DNA of 64,000 nucleotides. Origin: Adhaeribacter radiodurans (GTDB taxonomy: Bacteria; Bacteroidota; Bacteroidia; Cytophagales; Hymenobacteraceae). Location of the stretch: positions 4,960,001 to 5,024,000 of the forward strand of contig NZ_CP055153.1 in the NCBI RefSeq assembly GCF_014075995.1. Reading direction: 5' to 3'. This document shows positions 1-9,511 of the stretch, piece after piece (position 1 is the stretch's first letter; every line of letters starts with the position of its first letter). The position numbers and the translations under genes were made by a program. The notes beneath the pieces were generated by a model, which worked only from the letters and a program-made list of their open reading frames with translations, made no database searches and was not told the origin of the DNA.

Positions 1-1185
1 GGCTAAGCCCTTTGCAGAGTTAAAAGTATCTTCGGAAGAATTGCGGGACGCCTGGTAGGCAGTTACAAGTAAACGCCCGGTTACCGCTTTTACTTGTTCG
101 TCTTCGGATAAAGTTTTATAATGAGCTACTTCTTCCGGTGAGAAAATATTTAATTTATTGGCAAACTCATCTACCCCGATTTCGCAAACTGCCCGTCGTA
201 TCATTTCGGCTACGGCAATAGCACAGGCGCAAGAATCAGCTCCTCCGCTTAAAGAAAGAACAAAACCTCTGCTCCTGCTTTTGCGCAGGTAATCGAACAA
301 AGCTAATGTAATAGCCGAAATAAATTCTTTAATTTCATCAATTGGGCCTAGCTCCGGAATTGTTTCAACGGGTGGTAAGGGATGTTCAAAATTAACTACT
401 GCTGATTCTACATCTACACTTTTAAAGCTAAGCAATACATTTCGGGTAATTAAATTACCATTCTGTGCGATTAAAATTTCTCCGTCGTAAATCATCCGGC
501 CGGCTTCATTACCTAATAAGTTAACGTACAAATAAGCACAATGGAATTTCTTAGACGCATTGAGCACCAGTTTATAGCGCACATCGGTTTTACTCATAGC
601 AAAGTGACTGGCGCTGGGGTTAATTATTAAATGTACCCCTTTGGTTAAGTGCCGGGCAGCCGGCCGATCATTATCCGAACGCCAGGCATCTTCGCAAATC
701 TCAAAAGCAAATCTTACGCCTTGTTCTTCGTAAATAATATCGCCTACTTCGTACTTGTTGCCGTTTTTTTCAAAAGTATGTATTTCATTGGCCGGCCACG
801 AAGTAAACCAGCGAGGCTCGTAGTGTACCCCATCATTTGCTAAAAATTGTTTAGCCGTAAAGCCAATAATTTCCTGATTTTTAATAACGCAGGTAGTATT
901 GTAGATATGGTTATATAACCGCAGAGGCAGACCTACACACACAGTTATGTTGGTACACCATTCTTTCACTTCCAATAATTTCTCGAAAGCAGCTTCGGGT
1001 AACCACGAACTCAGGAACATATCTTCGCAGCCGTAACCGGTAATAGCCAGCTCGGGTAAACAAAGAATTTCTACACCTTGGGCCTGCGCTTCCGTAATGG
1101 CATTTTTTATGTTGGTCAGGTTATTTTTCCAGTCGAGGGGCGTCTGATTTAAAGCCGCACCCGCTATTTTAAGGCTAGTCTTCAT
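1..1185 (-). CDS. nadE: Glutamine-dependent NAD+ synthetase (partial, C-terminus outside window)
   Basis: Makes NAD+ from deamido-NAD+, ATP and glutamine in the cytoplasm, the last step of NAD synthesis. The 395 codons visible start at the ATG complement at 1183-1185 (MKTSLKIAGAALNQ). The first roughly 260 residues form a nitrilase-type glutaminase with the Glu motif CLPELAITGYGCED and the catalytic Cys motif FEICEDAWR. The ATP-pyrophosphatase loop SGGADSCACAIAV follows, encoded near 210-270. The frame is open to base 1, so the end of the synthetase domain is missing only because the window starts here. The next gene leftward is not visible. Assignment to the two-domain glutamine-hydrolysing type is firm. 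Confidence 0.95.
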   Translation of the reverse strand, partial: MKTSLKIAGAALNQTPLDWKNNLTNIKNAITEAQAQGVEILCLPELAITGYGCEDMFLSSWLPEAAFEKLLEVKEWCTNITVCVGLPLRLYNHIYNTTCVIKNQEIIGFTAKQFLANDGVHYEPRWFTSWPANEIHTFEKNGNKYEVGDIIYEEQGVRFAFEICEDAWRSDNDRPAARHLTKGVHLIINPSASHFAMSKTDVRYKLVLNASKKFHCAYLYVNLLGNEAGRMIYDGEILIAQNGNLITRNVLLSFKSVDVESAVVNFEHPLPPVETIPELGPIDEIKEFISAITLALFDYLRKSRSRGFVLSLSGGADSCACAIAVAEMIRRAVCEIGVDEFANKLNIFSPEEVAHYKTLSEDEQVKAVTGRLLVTAYQASRNSSEDTFNSAKGLA

Positions 1186-1399
1186 GTAGGCATTGAACGG
1201 AATATACGTCAGCCAAGTTAACAGAAGTTTTGGAAATTAGATAGCCCGTTAAGAAGTACGAGTAAGGTAGCGGTATTTCTTGCTTTAAATATTGGCGAAT
1301 AAAGCTTTAGGAAGGGGCACGAACCACCAGAGCACTTTTATTGCCAGAACAATTAAAAGCTCTACACCACTAATTTAAGTACCAGACTAATTATAAAGA

Positions 1400-2119
1400 T
1401 TAAGGTACCTGTAAAACAAGTAAGGCTTTTTCAGCAGCGGCTTGTTCCGCTTTTTTCTTGGAGTAACCGATGCCCGTTGCAATACGTTGTGAATCAATAG
1501 TTACTTCCGAGGTAAATTCGGTAGTGCTGCCCGATTGTTTCTGATTAATAATATCAAACTTAACTATTTTATTTTGCGCCTGGGCCCATTCAATAAGCTT
1601 TGATTTAAAGTTTTTAGTAGTGCTTACTAATTCGTTTAAATCAAAATGCGGTTTAATAAGTTTCTCCAGAATAAAGTACTTGGTTTGTTTGTAGCCTTTA
1701 TCGAGGTAAATAGCACCTACTAAAGCTTCTAAAGCATTGCCATTAATGGATTTATACCGGGCAGAATGACTCGCCTGATCTACTTTTACTAAAGTATTAA
1801 TACCTATTTTTAAGGCAATGTGGTTTAAAGATTCGCGGTTTACAATCCGGGAGCGGATTTCTGTTAAAAAGCCTTCATCTTTATACGGAAACTTTTTGTA
1901 GAGAAAATCAGCAATTACAGCTCCTAAAATAGAATCTCCCAGAAATTCTAACCGTTCATTGGTTTGATGGCGTTCGTTACTTTGAGGCTTACCGAAAGAA
2001 GTATGGGTTAAGGCTAAATGGTACAAACGCATATTACCAGGCGAAACACCTGTTACGTTGTGGATAGACCTTTCTAAGTTCTGTCCTTGCCTAAATATCT
2101 TGCGAAATAATTGTAACAC
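1400..2119 (-). CDS. rnc: Ribonuclease III
   Basis: Double-strand-specific endoribonuclease that processes rRNA precursors and structured mRNAs. The 239-residue length is normal for the family. The signature ERLEFLGDS lies at residues 55-63 and the second acidic site is in NGNALEALVGAIYLDKGY. The last 75 or so residues form a double-stranded RNA-binding domain ending in a Lys/Ala-rich helix (KKKAEQAAAEKAL). It follows fabF by 18 bp on the same strand, so co-transcription as acpP-fabF-rnc is likely, an arrangement common in Bacteroidota. Confidence 0.97.
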   Translation of the reverse strand: MLQLFRKIFRQGQNLERSIHNVTGVSPGNMRLYHLALTHTSFGKPQSNERHQTNERLEFLGDSILGAVIADFLYKKFPYKDEGFLTEIRSRIVNRESLNHIALKIGINTLVKVDQASHSARYKSINGNALEALVGAIYLDKGYKQTKYFILEKLIKPHFDLNELVSTTKNFKSKLIEWAQAQNKIVKFDIINQKQSGSTTEFTSEVTIDSQRIATGIGYSKKKAEQAAAEKALLVLQVP

Positions 2120-2137
2120 CTATTTAATCAAACACTT

Positions 2138-3385
2138 CTATTGCACCTTACGGAAAATAACGGAAGTGTTGTGTCCGCCAAACCCAAAAGTATTGCTGAT
2201 AGCCACATTAACAGGCCGGGTTTGCGCCTTATTAAAGGTAAAATTTAATCCGGGATCAATGGTCTCGTCGTCGGTGAAGTGGTTAATCGTTGGGGGTACT
2301 ACGCCGTTCTGAATAGCTAAAATAGCTGCTACTGCTTCAATGCCACCTGCGCCACCCAGTAAATGCCCTGTCATGCTTTTTGTAGAGCTAATATTTAGCT
2401 TATAAGCATGCTCCCCAAAGACTTTCTGAATAGCTGTAACTTCAGCGCCGTCACCTAATGGAGTACTGGTACCGTGCGTATTAATGTAATCTACTTCATC
2501 AGGTCGGATGTTTGCGTCCCGTAAAGCATTCTGCATAACAATAACTACACCTTCGCCATTTGGGTCTGGAGCCGTAATATGGTAGGCATCCGATGATAAT
2601 CCCCCGCCAATTACTTCGGCGTAAATTTTAGCACCCCGGGCTACGGCATGTTCGTAGCTTTCGAGTACTAAGGCACCTGATCCTTCCCCGAGCACAAAGC
2701 CATCCCGGTCTTTATCGTAAGGACGGGAAGCGGTTAAGGGATCATCGTTACGTTCGCTCATGGCTTTTAAGGCGTTAAACCCGCCAATACCCGATTCAGT
2801 AATAGCTGCTTCTGACCCACCGGTAATTATTACATCGGCCATTCCCAGCCGGATATAATTTAAAGCAGTAACTATAGAATCGGAAGAGGAGGCACAAGCG
2901 GATGTCGTAACAAAGTTAGGTCCCCGAAAACCATTTTTTATCGAAATATTACCCGACGAACTGTCGGCAATCATTTTAGGGATGAAGAATGGATTGTAGC
3001 GGGGTGTACCGTCGCCCCGCCCAAATTGAATAGATTCTTCCTGAAAAGTTTTCAATCCACCAATACCCGAACCCCAGATAACGCCTACGCGGTCGCGGTT
3101 TACATTTTCCAGAATACCGGAATCAGCAATAGCTTCGTTACTGGCGATTAAGGCAAATTGGGTAAACATATCCATTTTTCGCCCTTCTTTTCGCTCAAAG
3201 TAGTTATCTGGATTGTAGCCTTTTACCTCACAAGCAAACTGCGTTTTAAACTTGCTGGCATCAAAGCGGGTAATAGGCGCAGCGCCACTCACACCATTGG
3301 ATAAACCGTTCCAATATTCCGAAACAGTATTACCGATTGGAGTGAGTGCACCGAGTCCAGTAACTACAACTCTCTTAAGCTCCAT
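2138..3385 (-). CDS. fabF: Beta-ketoacyl-ACP synthase II
   Basis: Condenses malonyl-ACP with acyl-ACP in each round of fatty acid elongation. The full-length 415-residue protein shows the thiolase-fold catalytic triad: Cys164 in TTSACASSSDS, His304 in NTHGTSTPLGD and His341 in SMTGHLLGGAGG. The segment RPYDKDRDGFVLGEGSG is also typical. It lies 68 bp downstream of the acyl carrier protein gene that supplies its substrate carrier and directly upstream of rnc. Nothing is missing or unusual. Confidence 0.97.
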   Translation of the reverse strand: MELKRVVVTGLGALTPIGNTVSEYWNGLSNGVSGAAPITRFDASKFKTQFACEVKGYNPDNYFERKEGRKMDMFTQFALIASNEAIADSGILENVNRDRVGVIWGSGIGGLKTFQEESIQFGRGDGTPRYNPFFIPKMIADSSSGNISIKNGFRGPNFVTTSACASSSDSIVTALNYIRLGMADVIITGGSEAAITESGIGGFNALKAMSERNDDPLTASRPYDKDRDGFVLGEGSGALVLESYEHAVARGAKIYAEVIGGGLSSDAYHITAPDPNGEGVVIVMQNALRDANIRPDEVDYINTHGTSTPLGDGAEVTAIQKVFGEHAYKLNISSTKSMTGHLLGGAGGIEAVAAILAIQNGVVPPTINHFTDDETIDPGLNFTFNKAQTRPVNVAISNTFGFGGHNTSVIFRKVQ

Positions 3386-3453
3386 AAGCGAATGTAGAGG
3401 GAAGTAAAAATGAAGTAAATTTTAAAAAGAAAATTTTAATAAATAGAAAGGAA

Positions 3454-3690
3454 TTATTTGGCATGTTCTTCCAGGTAGCTAATAGCCTGGCCTACAGTTG
3501 CAATATTTTCTGCTTGATCGTCCGGAATCGACACGTTGAATTCTTTTTCGAATTCCATGATAAGCTCTACAGTATCTAAAGAATCAGCACCTAGATCATT
3601 GGTGAAACTTGCTTCGGGCGTTACTTCTGACTCTTCTACTCCTAATTTATCAATGATAATTGCTTTTACTTTTTCTGCGATTTCTGACAT
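3454..3690 (-). CDS. acpP: Acyl carrier protein
   Basis: Carries growing acyl chains on phosphopantetheine. I start it at the ATG at 3690, giving 78 residues ([13 protein letters not shown]...), the usual size. A longer frame from 3720 adds ten Lys-rich residues not typical of the family. Ser37 in the DSL motif ([11 protein letters not shown]) is the phosphopantetheine attachment site. It is the first gene of the acpP-fabF-rnc cluster and faces away from the IPExxxVDY gene across about 170 bp that must hold both promoters; I saw no strong TAnnTTTG box for acpP there. Confidence 0.96.
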   Translation of the reverse strand: MSEIAEKVKAIIIDKLGVEESEVTPEASFTNDLGADSLDTVELIMEFEKEFNVSIPDDQAENIATVGQAISYLEEHAK

Positions 3691-3863
3691 TTTCTTAGCT
3701 TTTTTTGAAATACTGTGCAAATTAATAGATTTAAATAGACAATTTCAAAAAAAATATCTTAATAACTTGTGGAAAAAAGTTTTTCCGGTTTTCGGTACAA
3801 CTATTACTGTGAGTTTTTAATTTTAACACCCCGATATTATTGTTTACCTTGCATCCAATTATT

Positions 3864-4292
3864 ATGAAAACTCTCTGCCTTGACTTGGATTATGATTATG
3901 ATTTTGAGCTGTTCGGACTGGTTTCGTCGAGCAGAGAACATAAACTAGCTTGGGCTTTAAATAAATACTTACGAATAAGATTAGTAAAGCAAAAAGATCT
4001 TTGCTTTGATTTTTTGAATAAAGGCCGGTTAGTAATTTCTAATTACCTGCATTGCACCGAATACCGTACTTTCCGGTTATTACGTAATAAATCTGCTGAT
4101 TTAAGTACCTTAAAGAAACCTTTTCTGGCTCCTGACATAAAAGAATACGATTACTTAATCCAAATTAACGGAGAGATAAATGATAGCTGGCGCCAGGAAC
4201 TAACTTCTATTTTTAAAGTAGTACCTCTTATACAATACGTTAAAAAATTTGACCCGAATACTCTTCAGTTCAAGGAAAACCTGATGTTTTAA
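3864..4292 (+). CDS. IPExxxVDY family protein
   Basis: Small Bacteroidota-specific protein of unknown biochemical role. I choose the ATG at 3864 (142 residues, MKTLCLDLDYDYDFELFG); the frame extends 24 bases further up but the family normally starts near this motif. A variant of the name-giving motif is visible as APDIKEYDY about two thirds along. The gene ends one base before the pyk start codon, so the two are surely co-transcribed and probably translationally coupled, and it is divergent from acpP. Such coupling with pyk is a recurring arrangement in this phylum. Confidence 0.8.
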   Translation: MKTLCLDLDYDYDFELFGLVSSSREHKLAWALNKYLRIRLVKQKDLCFDFLNKGRLVISNYLHCTEYRTFRLLRNKSADLSTLKKPFLAPDIKEYDYLIQINGEINDSWRQELTSIFKVVPLIQYVKKFDPNTLQFKENLMF

Positions 4293-4293
4293 T

Positions 4294-5724
4294 ATGGAAA
4301 TAAGCTTTAATAAGACCAAAATAATTGCCACCGTCGGACCTGCCAGTAACCAGTACGATATGCTGAAAGCGCTCGTTTTGGAAGGTGCCGACGTTTTTCG
4401 TTTGAATTTTTCGCACGGTAAACATGCCGATCATCAACATGTGGTAAATACGGTCCGTCAGATAAACCAGGAACTAGGCACAAGCATTTGCTTAATGCAG
4501 GATTTACAAGGCCCTAAAATTAGATTGGGCGATGTAGAAAATGGCATGGTGCAAATTAATGCTGGCGATAAAATTAAATTAGTTTGCGATTACTCTGTTA
4601 GTACGGCTACCCGGCTTTCTACTATTTACTTAGATTTAGCCAAAGATGTAAATCCCGGTGATGCCATCCTGATTGACGATGGTAAAATAGAATTAAAAGT
4701 ACTAGCTACAGACAATGACAAAGAAGTAGACGTTGAAGTGGTATATGGTGGCCCGGTAAAACCCCGTAAAGGTATTAACCTGCCCGATACGTCCGTTTCG
4801 GCTCCTTCTTTAACGGAAAAAGACATTGAAGATCTCCATTTTGGCTTAGATAACGACGTAGAATGGGTAGCCTTATCGTTTGTGCGGCGAGCCGAAGATA
4901 TTCACGAAATAAAACGCATTATTTCGGAACGCGGCAAAAAAACCATGGTTATTGCTAAAATTGAGAAGCCAGAAGCCATTCGTAACATAGATGAAATTAT
5001 TGCGGTTACCGACGGTATTATGGTAGCGCGGGGAGATTTGGGAGTAGAGATTGCGGCAGAAGAAGTACCGATGCTGCAAAAAATGATGATTGATAAGTGT
5101 AATAAGGCCGGCAAGCCGGTAATTGTAGCTACCCAGATGATGGAAAGTATGATTACTAATGCCCGGCCAACCCGAGCCGAAACGAACGACGTGGCTAATG
5201 CTGTATTAGATGGAGCCGATGCAGTTATGCTGAGCGCTGAAACAGCGGCGGGTTCTTACCCTCTGGAGACGGTACGTAGCATGAGCCGGACTCTTGCTTC
5301 AGTAGAAGCACAACCTGGAGTGTTTAATAAGGTCATTAACTTAGCGCCTAACGTTCAATCGTTTTATAGCAAGATGCTAGTAGCCAATGCCTGTGCGCTT
5401 GCCCGCGACACTAACGCCAAAGCTATTATTTGCATGACCCGCTCGGGCTACACGGCTTTTCAAATTGCCAAACACCGTCCTAAAGCTAATATTTTTATCT
5501 TCACGGATAATCAACAATTGCTGCATCAATTAAATTTAGTTTGGGGGATAAGAGGTTTTTACTACGAAGGAGATCCTGGATCAACAGATGAATTAATTAC
5601 TGATTTCCGCGCAGTCTTGACCCAAAACAACCACCTGCAGCCCGGTGATATTTATATTAATGTAACCAGTATTCCGGTGCGGGAACGTATAAGCGCAAAT
5701 ACAATAAAATTAAGTATTGCCTAA
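4294..5724 (+). CDS. pyk: Pyruvate kinase
   Basis: Converts phosphoenolpyruvate and ADP to pyruvate and ATP in glycolysis. At 476 residues it has the normal bacterial length. Family landmarks are TKIIATVGPAS at the N-terminus, FRLNFSHG, the catalytic-Lys and metal-site region (MVIAKIEKPEAI, then IMVARGDLGVEI), and the substrate loop VATQMMESMI with PTRAETNDVANAVLDGADAVMLS split across the following segment. The C-terminal allosteric domain is present. A strong hairpin terminator follows at 5740-5782. Confidence 0.97.
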   Translation: MEISFNKTKIIATVGPASNQYDMLKALVLEGADVFRLNFSHGKHADHQHVVNTVRQINQELGTSICLMQDLQGPKIRLGDVENGMVQINAGDKIKLVCDYSVSTATRLSTIYLDLAKDVNPGDAILIDDGKIELKVLATDNDKEVDVEVVYGGPVKPRKGINLPDTSVSAPSLTEKDIEDLHFGLDNDVEWVALSFVRRAEDIHEIKRIISERGKKTMVIAKIEKPEAIRNIDEIIAVTDGIMVARGDLGVEIAAEEVPMLQKMMIDKCNKAGKPVIVATQMMESMITNARPTRAETNDVANAVLDGADAVMLSAETAAGSYPLETVRSMSRTLASVEAQPGVFNKVINLAPNVQSFYSKMLVANACALARDTNAKAIICMTRSGYTAFQIAKHRPKANIFIFTDNQQLLHQLNLVWGIRGFYYEGDPGSTDELITDFRAVLTQNNHLQPGDIYINVTSIPVRERISANTIKLSIA

Positions 5725-5739
5725 TAAACGTTTAAAGTT

Positions 5740-5782
5740 AAAAGTAAAAAGTCTGAGCTAATCGCCCGGACTTTTTACTTTT
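5740..5782 (+). terminator. Terminator after pyk
   Basis: A 14-bp perfect stem (AAAAGTAAAAAGTC at 5740-5753 pairing with 5769-5782) closes a partly paired GC-bearing loop and ends in a T-rich arm, 15 bases after the pyk stop codon. The A-rich left and T-rich right arms suggest it can stop transcription from either side. Confidence 0.8.
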
Positions 5783-6064
5783 TATGGCTTTGTATATGAA
5801 TAAAAGATAAATATATAAATGCGAGAACTAAAATAAGTTAAAGTACTCTGTACTTCAGGAAGAAACTACTGAGCTTCTAAGCCAAATAGTTTTCTCCTGA
5901 ATAATGTAAAAGATCATGTTGCTCTACCTTAAACTGATTTTGACCACTTACTTATAAAATAAATAGAACCTCAATAACCCGTAATTAAAAAGTTAATTCA
6001 TTTATTATTAACAATTTAGCAAATTCCGCCTAGGAACAAAACTATCTTTTAAAAGACATAAAAA

Positions 6065-6089
6065 AAGCTTTACCAGAAAGGTAAAGCTT
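6065..6089 (-). terminator. Terminator after rpsT
   Basis: A 10-bp perfect stem (AAGCTTTACC at 6065-6074 with 6080-6089) and a 5-base loop are followed on the minus strand by a run of T. It lies about 40 bases beyond the rpsT stop codon. Confidence 0.8.
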
Positions 6090-6128
6090 CTAAAATTATA
6101 AAAAAGTTAAGAATAACTCTTTTACAAA

Positions 6129-6389
6129 TTAAGCAGCAGCTAAAGCGTTAATATGTCTGGCTAATTTAGACTTATTATTAGCGGCCTTATTTTTATGAAT
6201 TATGTTACGCTTAGCTAATTTATCTAGCATAGAAGATACTTTTTTGAACAGTTCTTGTGCTTCTGCCTGATCCGTAGTGCCTTTCAGCTTTTTAACAAAA
6301 GTACGGGTAGTTTTTGCCTGATATCTGTTTAAAACGCGCTTCGCATCGTTTGCTCTAATTCTTTTTAATGCCGACTTATGGTTAGCCAT
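6129..6389 (-). CDS. rpsT: 30S ribosomal protein S20
   Basis: Primary 16S rRNA-binding protein of the small ribosomal subunit. The 86-residue product is very basic, begins ANHKSALKRIRANDAKR and has the typical KRNIIHKNKAANNKSKLARHI C-terminal half as two long helices. It is a single-gene unit with a strong promoter at 6435-6466 and a terminator at 6065-6089. Confidence 0.96.
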   Translation of the reverse strand: MANHKSALKRIRANDAKRVLNRYQAKTTRTFVKKLKGTTDQAEAQELFKKVSSMLDKLAKRNIIHKNKAANNKSKLARHINALAAA

Positions 6390-6730
6390 GATATATTAAT
6401 ATAATTTTCTTGTACTTTTTTCTAAATGAGTGGGCAAAGTTAAGAGTATTTACTTTTAATTCCAAACTATTAATTTAAATATCTTTCAGTAAATAGTAAG
6501 TTATCTTGTCCATTTCAGGATTACAAATACTTCTCTTTTAAACAATTAGAGTAAACCACTACTTATTATACTTTTATTCTATGATTTATAAATAGTACGC
6601 CAACTTCTTTATTATTGAGTTAACTACTGACAAACGGTTTAAAAACGTAAGATTTAACACTCAAAATCTGTTAATACAATAAAATAAAGTGTAATACCAA
6701 AAGTTATTACCTAAATAAATTCAGCTTTTC
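6390..6730. other. 341-bp divergent intergenic region rpsT / yheT-like
   Basis: Very AT-rich region between two divergent genes. It holds the rpsT promoter near its left end. No comparable box was found for the rightward gene, and there is no credible open frame. Confidence 0.5.
6435..6466 (-). promoter_or_regulatory. Promoter of rpsT (Bacteroidota type)
   Basis: On the minus strand TTTG (6466-6463) is followed after exactly 20 bases by TAACTTTG (6442-6435). This fits the TTTG / TAnnTTTG consensus of the Bacteroidota primary sigma factor. Transcription should start near 6428, about 40 bases upstream of the rpsT ATG. Confidence 0.75.
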
Positions 6731-7705
6731 ATGCCAGTAGTTAAGAGCTCGTACCGGGCACCTTTTTATTTTTTCAACGGTCACATTCAAACTATAATTC
6801 CAGGTTTGTTCCGGGAAGTATCTGGAGTAATGTATCAACGTGAACGCATTACTACTCCTGATGGCGATTTTCTGGATTTAGACTGGAGCGAAAGTAAATC
6901 AAAAAACCAAAAGTTGGTCATCTTATCGCACGGTCTGGAAGGTGATGCTAGTCGGCCTTATATTAAAGGTATGGTTAAGGAAATGAACCTGGCTGGCTTT
7001 GATACGCTGGCCTGGAATTTTAGAAGCTGCAGCGGTGAACCGAACAAATTACTTCAGTCTTATCACATGGGTGCTACCGATGACTTGGAACTGGTGGTAC
7101 AATATGCTCTACAGACCAACCAATACCAGGATTTATACCTAATCGGTTTCAGCATGGGCGGAAATATTACTTTAAATTATTTGGGGCAGAGACCGGAGCA
7201 AGTACCAACTCAAGTTAAGAAAGCAGCTGTTTTTTCGGTTCCTTGCCACATAAACAGCGCTTCCCGCAAAATGGCGCAGCTTGAAAACCGGATTTATATG
7301 CAGCGGTTTCTTAAATCTTTACGGCATAAATTAGCAGCTAAAGAATCTTTAATGCCTGCTACCATGACGTTAGAAAATTACCACCATCTACGCACCTTTC
7401 CGGAGTTCGATGATCGTTATACTGCTCCTATCCACGGTTTTAAAGATGCCCACGAATATTACACTAAGTGCAGTTCTAAACAATATTTATCTAATATTAG
7501 TATTCCTACGTTACTCGTAAACGCTCAGAATGATCCGTTTTTATCGCCGGAGTGCTTTCCAGTAGTGGAGGCAGAAGCTAATCCCTTTTTATACCTGGAA
7601 ATGCCTAAAGATGGTGGGCACGTTGGTTTCGTGGAAAATTACCGGCAGAACCAATATTATTCTGAACGAAGAGCTGTAGAATTTTTTACTAAAAATCTGG
7701 TTTAA
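6731..7705 (+). CDS. Alpha/beta hydrolase, YheT family
   Basis: Predicted cytoplasmic serine hydrolase; the physiological substrate of YheT-like proteins is not established. At 324 residues it shows the oxyanion region LVILSHGLEGDASRPYIKG, the nucleophile elbow GFSMGGN with Ser141, an acidic residue in VNAQNDPFLSPECF and the catalytic His in GGHVGFVENY. The N-terminus (PFYFFNGHIQTIIPGLFR) is characteristic of this family. It stands alone, convergent with the gene at 7791-8111. Confidence 0.88.
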   Translation: MPVVKSSYRAPFYFFNGHIQTIIPGLFREVSGVMYQRERITTPDGDFLDLDWSESKSKNQKLVILSHGLEGDASRPYIKGMVKEMNLAGFDTLAWNFRSCSGEPNKLLQSYHMGATDDLELVVQYALQTNQYQDLYLIGFSMGGNITLNYLGQRPEQVPTQVKKAAVFSVPCHINSASRKMAQLENRIYMQRFLKSLRHKLAAKESLMPATMTLENYHHLRTFPEFDDRYTAPIHGFKDAHEYYTKCSSKQYLSNISIPTLLVNAQNDPFLSPECFPVVEAEANPFLYLEMPKDGGHVGFVENYRQNQYYSERRAVEFFTKNLV

Positions 7706-7790
7706 TTAGCGGATTAACAGAATGCAACTCGGCTGTTAATGAATTTATTAATTCTATTGTTCCTTTTAATCTAGTTTAGCATGTACTTAA

Positions 7791-8111
7791 TTAATTTGGC
7801 ATCTCCAAAACCTGATTTGTTTCGTCCGTCATTAGCTGCTCTGCAGTATGGCTTAGGTCTATTTCAGGTAAAAAATCCTGAGCAATAGTAAGGACAGAAT
7901 ACAAGTATCGTTTCAATAACTCAGGACGCATCTTTTCGCCAGATACGGATGCCTGAACCAGATGCAATGATAAATCAGCCAAAAGTAATCGGCGTTTGTT
8001 CAACCATTCTGCAGAACCTTTAGCCGTCGGATCTTGCAAATACAATTTCTCTACTAAACTATGAGCTTGATTTACTAAAGTCAGAATTTCTTTTCTATCC
8101 GCAGTTTCCAT
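7791..8111 (-). CDS. Hypothetical protein downstream of the sugar transporter
   Basis: I do not recognise this 106-residue protein. It is predicted to be helical and soluble, without signal peptide or membrane segment; a central KRRLLLADLSLHLVQAS stretch looks like an amphipathic helix. It starts 23 bases after the stop of the MFS transporter on the same strand, so it may be the last gene of the maltodextrin locus, though nothing in the sequence links it to sugar metabolism. Confidence 0.6.
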   Translation of the reverse strand: METADRKEILTLVNQAHSLVEKLYLQDPTAKGSAEWLNKRRLLLADLSLHLVQASVSGEKMRPELLKRYLYSVLTIAQDFLPEIDLSHTAEQLMTDETNQVLEMPN

Positions 8112-8134
8112 AATTATCTTAATTCATTTAAAAA

Positions 8135-9511
8135 TCAATGGGTAATGGTAACTTTACTATCGTGCACGTACAAAACTGAAACAGCAGCGCAAATCATGAA
8201 TATACCGGCTAATACAATGGCGTAAATGGCTTGACCCTGATAGATTTGTTTTACAATTATACCGCTAAAAAGCCCATTTACTATTTGCGGGAAAGTAATA
8301 AAAAAGTTAAAAATGCCCATATAAACACCCATCTTTTTAGCCGGAATAGAGCCGGATAAAATGGCATACGGCATAGCCAGGATACTACCCCACGCTAAAC
8401 CTACGCCAATCATCGAAAAAATTAAATAATCTGGATTTTGAATGAAGTAAATGGACAGAAGCCCAATACCGCCAGCGGTTAACGAAATTGCGTGCGCTAT
8501 TTTACGGCTGGTAGCCCGGGCAATAGCTGGTAAGAACAACGCATAAATCGCCGAAACCCCATTATAAATTCCAAATAAAAACCCTACCCAATTACCAGCA
8601 TCGGCAAATTTAGCGGAAGAAGTATCGCCTGGAGCAACATGGTAGATGTGGTTTGCAATAGCTGGTAAAGAATACACCCACATCGAAAACAAGGCAAACC
8701 AGGAAAAAAACTGCACTAGTCCTAATTGCCGCATAGTAACCGGCATCTTAGAGAAATCCGTAAAAATGGTAGATAGACCTTTCTGCTCTTCCACTCCATC
8801 TTCATCCGGATGGTATTTCGCATACTCAGCCGGCGAATATTCTTTGGTAGTGATTACCGTCCAAACAATAGCTCCAATTAAAAAAACCGCCCCGGTGTAA
8901 AAAGAATAGATAACGTTAGCAGGTATCTGGCCTGGTGCGGCCGTTTTAGAGATTCCTAACCATTCAGCCATGATGTAGGGAAGTAAGGAACCTACCACTG
9001 CTCCTACTCCTATCAAAAAGGTTTGGATTGAAAAACCATCACTACGTTGAGCATCAGGTAAATTATCGGCTACCAGCGCCCGAAAAGGCTCCATGGCTAC
9101 GTTAAATGAAGCATCCATAATCATCAGCATTCCGGCCCCTACTAAAATAGGTGGTAACAGATTAGCCAGTACTGCCGAGTTCGGCATAATAATTAAAGCC
9201 AATGCCGATAAAATGGCACCAGTTAAAAAATAAGGTCGCCGCCGACCCAAGCGGTTCCACGTGCGGTCGCTGTAATGGCCGATAATAGGTTGAACAATCA
9301 TGCCGGTAATGGGCGCAGCCAGCCAGAATAAAGATAAATGCTCCACATCGGCCCCAAAGGTTTGCAGAATGCGGGAAGCATTACCATTTTGTAAGGCAAA
9401 CCCAAACTGGATACCTAAAAATCCGAAGCTCATGTTAAAGATTTGCCAGAAGGATAAACGAGGCTTTTCGATGGCTGCTTTGGAAGAAGCGGATTGAAAT
9501 ACTTGTGCCAT
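8135..9511 (-). CDS. MFS transporter, probable maltose/maltodextrin importer
   Basis: Inner-membrane major facilitator of the sugar-cation symporter type. I start it at the ATG at 9511 (458 residues, MAQVFQSASSKAAIEKPRLSF); an upstream start at 9565 would add 18 hydrophilic residues. About 12 hydrophobic helices are visible. The loop after the second helix reads GHYSDRTWNRLGRRRPY, the cytoplasmic D-R/K-x-GRRRP motif seen in sucrose and maltose symporters. Its place beside a GH13 amylase, a GH65 phosphorylase and beta-phosphoglucomutase supports maltose or maltodextrin as substrate; the exact sugar is inferred. Confidence 0.88.
   Translation of the reverse strand: MAQVFQSASSKAAIEKPRLSFWQIFNMSFGFLGIQFGFALQNGNASRILQTFGADVEHLSLFWLAAPITGMIVQPIIGHYSDRTWNRLGRRRPYFLTGAILSALALIIMPNSAVLANLLPPILVGAGMLMIMDASFNVAMEPFRALVADNLPDAQRSDGFSIQTFLIGVGAVVGSLLPYIMAEWLGISKTAAPGQIPANVIYSFYTGAVFLIGAIVWTVITTKEYSPAEYAKYHPDEDGVEEQKGLSTIFTDFSKMPVTMRQLGLVQFFSWFALFSMWVYSLPAIANHIYHVAPGDTSSAKFADAGNWVGFLFGIYNGVSAIYALFLPAIARATSRKIAHAISLTAGGIGLLSIYFIQNPDYLIFSMIGVGLAWGSILAMPYAILSGSIPAKKMGVYMGIFNFFITFPQIVNGLFSGIIVKQIYQGQAIYAIVLAGIFMICAAVSVLYVHDSKVTITH

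Larger units (their letters stand above)
5725..6128. other. 404-bp intergenic stretch between pyk and rpsT
   Basis: This gap between convergent genes contains the pyk terminator at its left end and the rpsT terminator at its right end. The AT-rich sequence between about 5784 and 6060 shows no credible reading frame, RNA or repeat that I can recognise. Confidence 0.6.

Noticed and set aside
7713-7740. ATTAACAG/CTGTTAAT inverted repeat after the YheT-like gene as terminator
   Set aside because: An AT-rich 8-bp stem with a 12-base loop and no T-run is too weak to call.
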